Assembly: GCA_002840535.1 (NCBI GenBank)
Contig: PHBH01000033.1
Coordinates: 1 to 64,000 of the forward strand
DNA from: Deltaproteobacteria bacterium HGW-Deltaproteobacteria-15
Lineage (GTDB): Bacteria > Desulfobacterota > DSM-4660 > Desulfatiglandales > HGW-15
DNA: 64,000 nucleotides
Reading direction: 5' to 3'
Under the pieces are notes generated by a model that was not told where the DNA came from, made no database searches, and saw only the letters and a program-made list of their open reading frames with translations. A program made the translations under genes and the position numbers. Position 1 is the stretch's first letter. Every line of letters starts with the position of its first letter. This document shows positions 16,473 through 24,232 of the stretch, one piece after another.

Positions 16473-17408
16473 ATGGAAAAGGGATTCTATGCGCGACTGG
16501 AGGAGAAAGGGGTCTCGAGAAGGGACTTCATGCGCTACTGCACCTTTCTTACGGCGACCATGGGGCTGTCATCCTCTTTTGTGCCAAAGGTGGCGGAGGT
16601 ATTTGCCGCACCTAAGCAACGGCCTCCAGTGGTCTGGCTTCACTTTGCCGAATGCACGGGCTGTACAGAGGGCATCCTTCGATCCATGTACCCCTGGATC
16701 GACGAGCTCGTTCTCGATATCCTCTCCATTGAATACCATGAGACGATCATGGCCGCAGCGGGGCATCAGGCGGAGGAGAACCTGAAGGCTGCGGTTGAAA
16801 AATACAAGGGGAAGTTCATCTGCGTCGTTGAAGGCGCCATCGCCACAGGGTTTGACGGCGCTTACGGGAAAATCGGCGGCCGCACTTTTCTGGAGATCGC
16901 CAAGGATGTGATTCCCAAGTCCCTGGCGGTGGTTTGCCTCGGCACCTGCAGCAGTTTCGGCGGCGTGCAGGCGGCCAAACCCAACCCCGGAGGGTACAAA
17001 GGGGTCGGCGATGCGCTGGGCATCAAGACAGTGAATATCCCGGGATGCCCTGCAAACCCCGTGAATCTGGTCGGTACCGTCGTCAACTATCTTCTTCTTG
17101 GAAAGCTTCCCGCCCTCGACCCCGTCGGACGTCCGCTCTTTGCCTATGGAAAGACCATTCACGATCAGTGCCCCAGGAGGTCCCACTTTGAGAACGATGA
17201 GTTCGTGACGGAGTTCGGCTCGGCGGAAGCAATGATGGGCTATTGCCTCTACAAAATGGGATGCAAGGGACCCGAGACCTACAACAACTGCCCCATTGCC
17301 AAATTCCATGGCGGTACAAGCTGGCCCGTTCAGGCGGGGCATCCCTGCATCGGTTGCGCAGAGCCGAATTTCTGGGACAACATGAGTCCCTTCTACAAGG
17401 AGAAATGA
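16473..17408 (+). CDS. Periplasmic-type [NiFe] hydrogenase small subunit (iron-sulfur)
   Basis: The 311-residue precursor has a Tat signal (SRRDFMRYCTFLTATMGL, twin arginines at residues 16-17). Cluster ligands are visible: CTGC (61-64), GTCSSFGG and NIPGCPANP for the proximal [4Fe-4S]; HDQCPRRSHFEN plus the Cys residues of CLYKMGCKGPETYNNCP for the distal and medial clusters; and GHPCIGCAEPNFWD near the C-terminus. It relays electrons from the Ni-Fe site in the large subunit to a periplasmic carrier, in this group typically a c-type cytochrome. The ATG at 16473 lies five bases after AGGAGG. There is no C-terminal membrane anchor, so the enzyme is probably soluble or held by another protein. 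Confidence 0.93.
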   Translation: MEKGFYARLEEKGVSRRDFMRYCTFLTATMGLSSSFVPKVAEVFAAPKQRPPVVWLHFAECTGCTEGILRSMYPWIDELVLDILSIEYHETIMAAAGHQAEENLKAAVEKYKGKFICVVEGAIATGFDGAYGKIGGRTFLEIAKDVIPKSLAVVCLGTCSSFGGVQAAKPNPGGYKGVGDALGIKTVNIPGCPANPVNLVGTVVNYLLLGKLPALDPVGRPLFAYGKTIHDQCPRRSHFENDEFVTEFGSAEAMMGYCLYKMGCKGPETYNNCPIAKFHGGTSWPVQAGHPCIGCAEPNFWDNMSPFYKEK

Positions 17409-17463
17409 GGACCCTGCGGTCCACATCCGGAATGCTTTCCAAATAAATAGGAGAGGAGAAGCT

Positions 17464-19107
17464 ATGGGCACAAAGATCACGATCGATCCGATCACCAGGA
17501 TAGAAGGTCATCTCCGAATCGAGGTGGAGGTCGCAGGGGGTAAGGTCGTCAATGCATGGAGCTCCGGCCAGATGTTCAGGGGAATCGAAATGATTCTACA
17601 GGGCCGGGATCCAAAGGACGCCCATCATTTTGTGCAGCGTTCCTGCGGGGTCTGCACATACACTCACGCCCTTTCCTCGGTAAGGGCGGTTGAAAGCGCC
17701 GCCGGGATCAGAATACCCGAAAATGCCCGCATCCTCAGGAATCTTCTCCACGGCGCGCAGTTTCAGGCGGACCACATCGTTCATTTTTATCATCTTCATG
17801 CCCTCGATTGGGTGGATATCGTGAGCGCCCTGAAGGCCGATCTCCCGAAGACCGCGGCTCTTTCGGACAACGTGAGCAACGCCCCCTGGGGCGGCACCGC
17901 CTACTTCAAGGGTGTACAGCAGAGACTGCAAAGCTTTGTCGACAGCGGCCAGCTGGGCCCATTCAATAATGCCTACTGGGGGCACCCTGCATACAAGCTG
18001 ACCCCCGAGGCCAACCTGATGGCAGCGGCCCACTATATCGAGGCCCTCAGGATTCAGGCCAAGAGCGCAAGAATGCATGCCATCTTCGGCGGGAAAAATC
18101 CTCATCTTCAATCCCTGGTGGTCGGCGGCATCACCTCTGTCGGGGATCTCACCCCTGACCGTGTCGCGCAGTTCCTTTATATCTGGAAAGAGACCCAGGA
18201 ATTCGTGAAAAACGTCTACATCCCGGATCTCATGGCGGTCGCCTCCTTTTACAAGGACTGGGGGGCTATCGGGGGCACGACCAATTTTCTGGCCTGGGGG
18301 GATCTGCCCCAGGGCGAGAAGGAGCCCGAAAGCCTGTTCATGCCCAGAGGCGTCATCCTGAAAAGAGATCTCAAAGGCGTGAAAATGGCTGAGCAGGATA
18401 AAGTAACGGAGCATGTGGCCCATGCCTGGTATGAAGAGGGAACGCCCAAGCATCCTTACCAGGGCGAGACCCGGCCGAAGCACGGCGATTACAAGCCTGA
18501 GGGCAAATACTCCTGGTTCAAGGCGCCCCGGTATGAAGGTGAGCCGTGTGAAGTCGGGCCTCTTGCCAGAGTGCTTGTTGCCTATGCGAAGGGAAAGCCG
18601 GAGATCAAGCTGGCTGTGGATGCGGCCTTGACCAAGCTGGCTGTTCCTGTGGATGCCCTCTTCTCCACGCTGGGCAGGACCGCGGCCAGAGGGCTCGAGA
18701 CCGTCGTCATCGGGGACGCCATGGAAGGGTGGATCATGGAACTGGTCGGCCGTTTGAAGGACGGCGATCTCAAGACCTATCAACCATGGGACATGCCGTC
18801 CGGCACCATCCGGGGATTCGGCCTGAACGACGTGGCCAGGGGGGCGCTCGGGCACTGGGTCGAGATCAAGGACAAGAAGATCAGCAACTACCAGTATGTG
18901 GTCCCCTCCACATGGAACCTCTGCCCCAGGGATGAAAAGGGGAAGAAAGGTCCTGTCGAGGAGGCCCTTATCGGAACTCCCGTGGCCGATCCGAAGCGGC
19001 CCCTGGAAGTGCTGCGCACGGTCCACTCCTTCGATCCCTGCATTGCATGCGGGGTCCATGTGATCGATCCTGATTCCAACCAGGTTTACAAGGTCAGGGC
19101 AGTATAG
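17464..19107 (+). CDS. Periplasmic-type [NiFe] hydrogenase large (catalytic) subunit
   Basis: The 547-residue protein has the N-terminal ligand motif RSCGVCTYTH (C61, C64) and the C-terminal motif DPCIACGVH (C526, C529, H532). The four cysteines hold the Ni-Fe(CN)2CO centre. After H532 there are 15 more residues, the peptide that a maturation protease removes once nickel is inserted. It has no signal of its own and is exported with the Tat-signal small subunit. The first 20 residues (TKITIDPITRIEGHLRIEVE) are typical of the uptake-type enzymes. Both motifs carry Cys rather than selenocysteine, so this is a plain [NiFe] enzyme. The gene follows the small subunit by 55 bases. Confidence 0.94.
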   Translation: MGTKITIDPITRIEGHLRIEVEVAGGKVVNAWSSGQMFRGIEMILQGRDPKDAHHFVQRSCGVCTYTHALSSVRAVESAAGIRIPENARILRNLLHGAQFQADHIVHFYHLHALDWVDIVSALKADLPKTAALSDNVSNAPWGGTAYFKGVQQRLQSFVDSGQLGPFNNAYWGHPAYKLTPEANLMAAAHYIEALRIQAKSARMHAIFGGKNPHLQSLVVGGITSVGDLTPDRVAQFLYIWKETQEFVKNVYIPDLMAVASFYKDWGAIGGTTNFLAWGDLPQGEKEPESLFMPRGVILKRDLKGVKMAEQDKVTEHVAHAWYEEGTPKHPYQGETRPKHGDYKPEGKYSWFKAPRYEGEPCEVGPLARVLVAYAKGKPEIKLAVDAALTKLAVPVDALFSTLGRTAARGLETVVIGDAMEGWIMELVGRLKDGDLKTYQPWDMPSGTIRGFGLNDVARGALGHWVEIKDKKISNYQYVVPSTWNLCPRDEKGKKGPVEEALIGTPVADPKRPLEVLRTVHSFDPCIACGVHVIDPDSNQVYKVRAV

Positions 19108-19113
19108 ACCGGA

Positions 19114-19150
19114 GTCCATCTCCTCCCGGGGTCTCCGGGGGGAGATGGAC
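19114..19150 (+). promoter_or_regulatory. Strong intercistronic RNA hairpin after the hydrogenase large subunit
   Basis: GTCCATCTCCTCCCGG (19114-19129) pairs with CCGGGGGGAGATGGAC (19135-19150) over 16 positions with one G-U pair and a five-base loop. No T run follows, so it is unlikely to terminate fully. It probably protects the abundant structural-gene mRNA from 3' decay and lowers expression of the maturation genes downstream. Confidence 0.6.
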
Positions 19151-19188
19151 CGGTTGACCCGCCTTTATATTCAGCTTCCGGAAAAGCT

Positions 19189-19671
19189 ATGAGCAAAATC
19201 GTGATCCTGGGGATCGGTAATCTCCTGTTCAGAGATGAAGGGTTCGGCATTCACGTGATCCGGCATTTGCAGGAGCTGTTTGAATTTCCCGAGAACGTCT
19301 CCATCATAGACGGGGGTGTCCTGGGGATGAACCTCCTGGGGATCATGTCGGAAGCGGAACACCTCGTTGTCATCGACGTAATCAGGAACAAAGGAAAGCC
19401 CGGCGATCTTTACCGGCTGTCAGGGGAACAGATTCCTTCGCGGATCCGCGCCAAGAACTCTCTTCACCAGGTAGACTTCCTGGAGGCCCTCACCCTGTGC
19501 GAGGCAATCGACGGGAGCCCGGAGACCGTGATCCTCGGCGCCGAACCTGAAGACATCGATACCCTCGAAATGGAGCTCACCCCCACGCTCCGTGAGAAAG
19601 TGGACAAGGTCATATCCATGGTGTTGGACGAGATGGATCGTCTTGGTGTACCCTATCGAAAAAGGAGTTGA
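19189..19671 (+). CDS. Hydrogenase maturation endopeptidase (HyaD/HynC family)
   Basis: The 160-residue protein starts KIVILGIGNLLFRDEGFGIHVI, where the GxGNxLxxDEG motif carries the glutamate that contacts nickel. Further conserved pieces are DGGVLGMNLL, the aspartate in LVVIDVI, and LHQVDFLEAL with the conserved His. The enzyme clips the C-terminal peptide of the large subunit after the last metal-binding motif. It is placed directly downstream of its likely substrate, separated by the hairpin region. Confidence 0.9.
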   Translation: MSKIVILGIGNLLFRDEGFGIHVIRHLQELFEFPENVSIIDGGVLGMNLLGIMSEAEHLVVIDVIRNKGKPGDLYRLSGEQIPSRIRAKNSLHQVDFLEALTLCEAIDGSPETVILGAEPEDIDTLEMELTPTLREKVDKVISMVLDEMDRLGVPYRKRS

Positions 19672-19673
19672 GC

Positions 19674-19907
19674 ATGTGCCTTGCGATTCCATCCAGAATC
19701 GTGGAGATCAACAACGGCGTGGCGGTTATCGACGTGGAGGGCATCAGGAGAGAGGCGAGTCTTCTCCTCCTTGAGAACCCCAGTGTGGGTGACTATGTAA
19801 TCGTCCATGCCGGGTTCGCCATACATACCATTGACGAGGAGGACGCCCATGAGACCCTGAAGCTCCTTCGGGAAGCGCTAGCCGCAGATGAAGAAAGGGG
19901 GAAGTAG
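19674..19907 (+). CDS. hypC: Hydrogenase assembly chaperone HypC
   Basis: The 77-residue protein begins MCLAIPSRIVEINNG; the cysteine at position 2 is essential for carrying the Fe(CN)2CO unit with HypD. The start is therefore the ATG at 19674 (two bases after the previous stop) rather than the in-frame TTG at 19668. AAAGGAG sits inside the end of the protease gene. The beta-barrel core is VGDYVIVHAGFAIHTIDEEDA. The stop codon lies within a repeated-word element. Confidence 0.92.
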   Translation: MCLAIPSRIVEINNGVAVIDVEGIRREASLLLLENPSVGDYVIVHAGFAIHTIDEEDAHETLKLLREALAADEERGK

Positions 19908-19955
19908 GAAGGGGGAAGTGGGAAGGAATCCTTCCGCCTTCCGAATTCCGACTTC
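19893..19955 (+). repeat. Repeated-word element (GGGGGAAGT family) at the hypC stop codon
   Basis: Variants of GGGGGAAGTGGGAAGG follow each other across the hypC stop (19905-19907) and then reappear as the reverse complement (CCTTCCGCCTTCC). It fills nearly the whole hypC-hypD gap and can fold back on itself. Confidence 0.6.
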
Positions 19956-19966
19956 ACACTTCGATT

Positions 19967-21046
19967 ATGAAACATTCTGAGGAATACCGGGATCCGGAGA
20001 TGGCACGAAAGATCTCCTCACGCATCCGGGAGATCAACAGAAAGGCGATCCGGATCATGGAGGTCTGCGGGACCCACACGATGTCCATATTCAGGTACGG
20101 CATCCGCTCCCTTCTGCCGGACTCCATCTCCCTCATCTCGGGCCCCGGATGCCCGGTCTGTGTCACGGCCCAGCGTGAAATAGATGTCTGCATAGAAATC
20201 TGCCGGATGAAAGATGTGACGGTCGCCACCTTCGGCGACCTCATGAGAGTTCCGGGCACAGACTCCTCCCTTCAAATGGAACGGGCAAACGGCAGGGATG
20301 TTCGGGTGGTTTACTCCACATTTGACGCAATGGACCTCGCACGGAAAAACCCCGATCGGAGAGTTGTTTTCTTAGGTGTAGGTTTTGAAACCACGGCGCC
20401 TACGGTAGCGGCTTCCATTCTCACTGCCAGAAACGAGGGACTGGGGAATTACCTGGTTTTCTCCGCACATAAGCTTGTTCCTCCCGCTCTTGAGGCTCTG
20501 CTGGGAACTGAAGGACTGGCAATCGACGGGCTGATACTGCCGGGCCATGTCTCTGTGATCATCGGTGAAAAGGCTTACGAGCCCCTTGTTGAGAAGTACC
20601 GGACTCCTTGTGCCATCGCCGGATTCGAGCCGGTGGACATCCTGCACGCCATCCATTCTCTGACTGCCAGGATTGAACAAGGAGCTGCAGGACTCGACAA
20701 CTGCTACCCCAGGGCGGTCTCCTTTGGCGGCAATCAAAAGGCACAGGACGCCATGGATGCGGTGTTCGAAAAACGAAATACCCAATGGCGCGGGCTCGGA
20801 ATCATCCCAATGAGCGGACTTGGCATCAAAGAGGAATTCTCATCGTTCGATGCGGAAACATTTTTCAGCCTTCCCCTGCCCCAGCCCAAAGAACCGGCAG
20901 GCTGCTCATGCGGCGAGATTCTCACGGGCAGGAAGATCCCTCCGGAGTGTCCCCTCTATTCGAAGGTCTGCACCCCCGCAGCGCCTGTAGGCCCATGCAT
21001 GGTCTCCAGCGAGGGAACCTGTGCGGCATACTTCCGGTATTCGTAG
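19967..21046 (+). CDS. hypD: Hydrogenase assembly iron-sulfur protein HypD
   Basis: The 359-residue protein has all HypD hallmarks: IMEVCGTHT, SGPGCPVCV, GVGFETTAPT, and a C-terminal cluster region with CSCGEIL, PLYSKVCTPAAPVGPCMVSSEGTCAAYF. HypD with HypC is the scaffold on which HypE and HypF place CN and CO on iron. No Shine-Dalgarno is evident before the ATG because the gap is occupied by a word repeat, so expression may be low. hypA, hypB, hypE and hypF are not in the window and must be elsewhere if the enzyme is made. Confidence 0.93.
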   Translation: MKHSEEYRDPEMARKISSRIREINRKAIRIMEVCGTHTMSIFRYGIRSLLPDSISLISGPGCPVCVTAQREIDVCIEICRMKDVTVATFGDLMRVPGTDSSLQMERANGRDVRVVYSTFDAMDLARKNPDRRVVFLGVGFETTAPTVAASILTARNEGLGNYLVFSAHKLVPPALEALLGTEGLAIDGLILPGHVSVIIGEKAYEPLVEKYRTPCAIAGFEPVDILHAIHSLTARIEQGAAGLDNCYPRAVSFGGNQKAQDAMDAVFEKRNTQWRGLGIIPMSGLGIKEEFSSFDAETFFSLPLPQPKEPAGCSCGEILTGRKIPPECPLYSKVCTPAAPVGPCMVSSEGTCAAYFRYS

Positions 21047-21209
21047 AAATTTCTTCCGCGCCGCAGTAAATCCTCATATTTTTCCAGATATTGCGAAACT
21101 TGACATTGGGTAACCGCATTCTTATCATGGAGTGGCCGCATTCTCTTGGGCGGCTTTCAAAATAGATCGGACAAAACACAAGGCCACAATCGGAAGGAGC
21201 TTTAATGCC

Positions 21210-21716
21210 ATGGCGAATGAATTCAACGCGGACGAAGTCTTCAGGATCGCTGAACAGATCGAAAGAAACGGTGCCGATTTCTATGGCCGGATTGCGAAAA
21301 AGATGGGCGGAGATCCTGTAAGCCGGTTATTCCAGGATCTCGCCTCCATGGAGACGGAGCATGAGAAGGCCTTCTCGGCAATGCGATCGTCTCTTTCGGA
21401 TCAGGAGCGCGAAGGGACCACATTCGATCCCGAGCAGGAAGGCTCGCAGTACCTTCAAGCTCTGGCCGGCATCAGCGTGCTGGATGACAGGGTAAAAAAG
21501 GCGTTCTCGTTGGTCGAGAGTCTATCAGGGGAAGAAGCATTGAAAAGCGGCATGAAAGCGGCCATTGACCTGGAAAAGGATTCAGTGGTCTTCTATCTTG
21601 GCATGAAAGAGCTCGTTCCCGGGCGATTGGGAAAGGAAAAGCTGGACTGGATCATAAAAGAAGAGATGCGGCATATACGAATCCTGGGAGCGAGGCTCCT
21701 GTCACTGAAGAAGTGA
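21210..21716 (+). CDS. Ferritin-like (rubrerythrin-type) di-iron protein
   Basis: The 168-residue four-helix protein carries paired iron-ligand motifs: EQIERNGADFY and METEHEKAF in the first half, DLEKDSVVFY and EEMRHIRIL in the second. It lacks the rubredoxin-like Cys4 domain of full rubrerythrins. Such proteins reduce peroxide or store iron in anaerobes. The ATG at 21210 follows GGAAGGAG; an upstream in-frame start adds 26 unrelated residues. It lies 163 bases after hypD and overlaps the next gene by four bases. Confidence 0.8.
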   Translation: MANEFNADEVFRIAEQIERNGADFYGRIAKKMGGDPVSRLFQDLASMETEHEKAFSAMRSSLSDQEREGTTFDPEQEGSQYLQALAGISVLDDRVKKAFSLVESLSGEEALKSGMKAAIDLEKDSVVFYLGMKELVPGRLGKEKLDWIIKEEMRHIRILGARLLSLKK

Positions 21717-22444
21717 CTTCTCCGGAGGGGGCGACGGGGAGCCCTCACGGCAAGAAGGGTACAGGGATCGGTTCCAGGAAGAGGATTCTCGAGCGACTGC
21801 TCTCCGCTCGTATTGATCAAACCGACTCGGAGTTGAACAGGTTCACTCCCATGCAGGTGATCAATTCTCTCTTTTCCTTCCTTTACCACGGCGATGCGTC
21901 CATGAAGAGTAAGGCCGTTTCCCTGATGGGGAAAACGGTCGCAGCACTTGCAGAGGACGATATGGAGAGCGGTCGCAACGTGGTCCGGAGGCTCATGTGG
22001 AACCTCAATGATGAGTCCGGATCGATCGGGTGGGGGTCGCCCGAGGCGATGGGAGAAATCCTTGCTCGCCATGAAAAACTCGCCTGCGAATATGGCCATA
22101 TCCTTGCATCCTACACCCGGCCGGAAGGTAACTACCTCGAGAATGCGATTCTTCAGAGAGGGCTTCTCTGGGCTCTTCTGAGGGTCTGGAGAACCCGTCC
22201 TGAACTGTTTACGAGATGGGATCCTCTAATCCCCCCTTACCTCGAATCCGCGGATCCCGCTGTGAGAGGTCTTGCTGCAGAGTTGTTGGGTGGGCTCCGG
22301 GAAAAACAGGCATATCATGCATTGTCTGGTCTCCTGGAGGATGACTCCGAGTATGAGAACCCGATGGAACCTGACGGCCTGAAACGAAGGGTGAAGGACG
22401 CAGCCCGGGAGGCGCTTGAGAAAATAGAAAGTGAAACAGAATGA
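21713..22444 (+). CDS. HEAT-repeat-like protein (DVU0298-type)
   Basis: The 243-residue helical protein starts with GTG overlapping the stop of the ferritin-like gene (GTGA). It has an internal segment RRLMWNLNDESGSIGWGSPEAMGEIL that is characteristic of a protein family found in sulfate reducers and their relatives (annotated DVU0298 family in Desulfovibrio), and HEAT-like helices near the C-terminus (DPAVRGLAAELLGGLRE and VKDAAREALEKI). Function is unknown; HEAT scaffolds bind proteins or metal-centre partners. Its coupling to the ferritin-like gene suggests a common role. The stop is the first unit of a word repeat. Confidence 0.7.
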   Translation: MTSPEGATGSPHGKKGTGIGSRKRILERLLSARIDQTDSELNRFTPMQVINSLFSFLYHGDASMKSKAVSLMGKTVAALAEDDMESGRNVVRRLMWNLNDESGSIGWGSPEAMGEILARHEKLACEYGHILASYTRPEGNYLENAILQRGLLWALLRVWRTRPELFTRWDPLIPPYLESADPAVRGLAAELLGGLREKQAYHALSGLLEDDSEYENPMEPDGLKRRVKDAAREALEKIESETE

Positions 22445-22484
22445 ACATCGAACGTCGAACGTTCAACGTCCAACTTTGAATGAA
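22442..22484 (+). repeat. Repeated-word element, GAACGTCCAAC family
   Basis: Variants of GAACATC, GAACGTC and GTCCAAC run from the TGA stop of the HEAT-type gene to TTTGAATGAA. It is a second copy of the family at 9263-9303, again starting at a stop codon, and it runs straight into a MITE-like element. Confidence 0.8.
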
Positions 22485-22612
22485 GCCGTAAGAAGTCGAA
22501 AATACCCTTTTTTCGTCATCCCGGCGGAGGCCGGGATCCAGTATTTTTGAGCCTTGCAGGATGTCTGGATTCCGGCCTTCGCCGGAATGACGACTTTTTA
22601 CGAGATTGTCAA
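22478..22612. mobile_element. MITE-like element with AGAAGTCG/CGACTT ends, copy 1
   Basis: The about 130-base non-coding element has imperfect terminal inverted repeats (CCGTAAGAAGTCG left, CGACTTTTTACGAGATTGTC right) and two internal hairpins: TCCCGGCGGAGGCCGGGA and TTCCGGCCTTCGCCGGAA. A second copy in reverse orientation lies at 55809-55969. No transposase is visible, so movement would need one supplied elsewhere. Confidence 0.65.
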
Positions 22613-22703
22613 TTCTGAATGTGAAAGATTGGAGCAGGGCATGGGGTGGTCTTCGGAGAAAGGTCGCGTCCCCCACTTGGGTAACATTGAAAGGACACTG
22701 AAC

Positions 22704-24215
22704 ATGAATTCCCCTGTTCTCGCACTGATCCTCTCAGCCCTTCTCTTCCTTCCTTCCCTTTCTCATGCTCGAGGAAAGGTAAGCGACGCCACCGCTTCCT
22801 GTCTTGAATGTCACAGCGCCATTCATCCCGGCATCGTTGGAGACTGGGAGAGAAGCCGCATGGCCCGCATCACGCCTTCTGAGGCCAAAGCCGCAGATGC
22901 AAAGGCGCGGAGGGTCAGCTTCACTGAAATCCCGAACGAACTTTCGGATGTGGTTGTCGGTTGTGCGGAGTGCCACACGAGGAACTCCGATGGTCGTAAG
23001 GACAGCTTCGAGCATAATGGTTACCAGATCCATACAGTGGTGAGCCCGCGGGATTGCGCGGTCTGCCATCCTGTGGAGTCGGATCAGTATGGGAAGAATC
23101 TCATGTCCCATGCCTACGGCAACCTTATGAACAACCCTGTCTATCTCGATCTGGTCAAGGCGACGAGCGGCACCCGGATCTTCAACCAGGGAGAAATCCT
23201 ATTGAGCGAACCGGATCCCGAATCCCTCGCCGATTCCTGCCTGTCATGCCACGGGACAAGTGTAACGGTGAAGGGGGTGACTGCGAGGGAGACGGAGTAT
23301 GGAGAAATGAGCTTCCCTACTCTATCCGGTTGGCCCAATCAGGGACCGGGCAGGCTGAACCCCGACGGGACCATGGGCGCTTGCACATCCTGTCATCCCA
23401 GGCACCAATTCAGCATCGAAACCGCAAGAAAACCCCACACCTGTTCACAGTGTCACAAAGGCCCCGACGTTCCCGCGTATAAGATCTATGAGGTCAGTAA
23501 GCACGGGAATATTTATGGATCCGCAGGGAAGTCCTGGGACTTTGAGTCGGTGCCGTGGAAGGTTGGAAAGGACTTCACCGCGCCCACCTGCGCAGTATGC
23601 CATGTGAGCATGGTTGTTTCAGAGTCCGGTGAAGTGGTTGCCGAGAGGAGCCACCAGATGAACGACAGGCTCCCGTGGAGAATATTCGGACTGGTCTATG
23701 CCCATCCTCATCCCGGTTCACCCGATACCAGCCTTATCAGGAACAAGGGAGGGCTCCCGCTCCCGACCGAGCTCACCGGAGAACCCGCTTCCGATTTTCT
23801 GATCGACAGCAAAGGGCAGCAGGAGCGAGAACAGAACATGCGCCGCACCTGCACGGCCTGTCATAGCGAAAATTGGGTGGAGGCGCACTTTGCCAGATTC
23901 AAGAATACCATCAAGACCACGAATGCGATGACGCTGACAGCCACTCAGATACTGCTCCTGGCCTATGAAAAGGGCGCGGCCCGAGGTCTGCAGCATAAGG
24001 ACAGCCTCTTCAATGAGACCATTGAGAAGAAATGGGTGGAGCAATGGCTTTTCTTCGCCAACTCGACCCGCTATGCCTCCGCCATGTCGGGCGCCGATTA
24101 TGGTGTGTTCGAGAAAGGGCGTTGGAGCATGACCAGGAACATTCAGGAGATGATGGACTGGTTGGAGTTGAAGATCTCTGTTCCGCGGGAACCGCGGAGT
24201 CGCATGAACGAGTGA
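22704..24215 (+). CDS. Octaheme c-type cytochrome, hydroxylamine-oxidoreductase-like
   Basis: The 503-residue protein has a signal peptide (MNSPVLALILSALLFLPSLSHA) and exactly eight CxxCH haem sites: CLECH, CAECH, CAVCH, CLSCH, CTSCH, CSQCH, CAVCH and CTACH. The spacing and the segments LMNNPVYLDLVKATSG, SCHPRHQFSIETARKPHTCSQCHKGPD and YEVSKHGNIYG match the HAO/octaheme family. True HAO needs a tyrosine cross-linked to the catalytic haem; reductive relatives lack it and convert nitrite or hydroxylamine. I cannot tell which applies. There is no membrane anchor. FtsH starts only 17 bases downstream. Periplasmic, so a possible partner for the hydrogenase 5 kb away. Confidence 0.85.
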   Translation: MNSPVLALILSALLFLPSLSHARGKVSDATASCLECHSAIHPGIVGDWERSRMARITPSEAKAADAKARRVSFTEIPNELSDVVVGCAECHTRNSDGRKDSFEHNGYQIHTVVSPRDCAVCHPVESDQYGKNLMSHAYGNLMNNPVYLDLVKATSGTRIFNQGEILLSEPDPESLADSCLSCHGTSVTVKGVTARETEYGEMSFPTLSGWPNQGPGRLNPDGTMGACTSCHPRHQFSIETARKPHTCSQCHKGPDVPAYKIYEVSKHGNIYGSAGKSWDFESVPWKVGKDFTAPTCAVCHVSMVVSESGEVVAERSHQMNDRLPWRIFGLVYAHPHPGSPDTSLIRNKGGLPLPTELTGEPASDFLIDSKGQQEREQNMRRTCTACHSENWVEAHFARFKNTIKTTNAMTLTATQILLLAYEKGAARGLQHKDSLFNETIEKKWVEQWLFFANSTRYASAMSGADYGVFEKGRWSMTRNIQEMMDWLELKISVPREPRSRMNE

Positions 24216-24232
24216 GGAGAGAGGAATCCAAA

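Noticed and set aside
17464..19107. Possibility of a selenocysteine ([NiFeSe]) hydrogenase
   Set aside because: Both metal-binding motifs contain Cys codons and no in-frame TGA interrupts the C-terminal motif.
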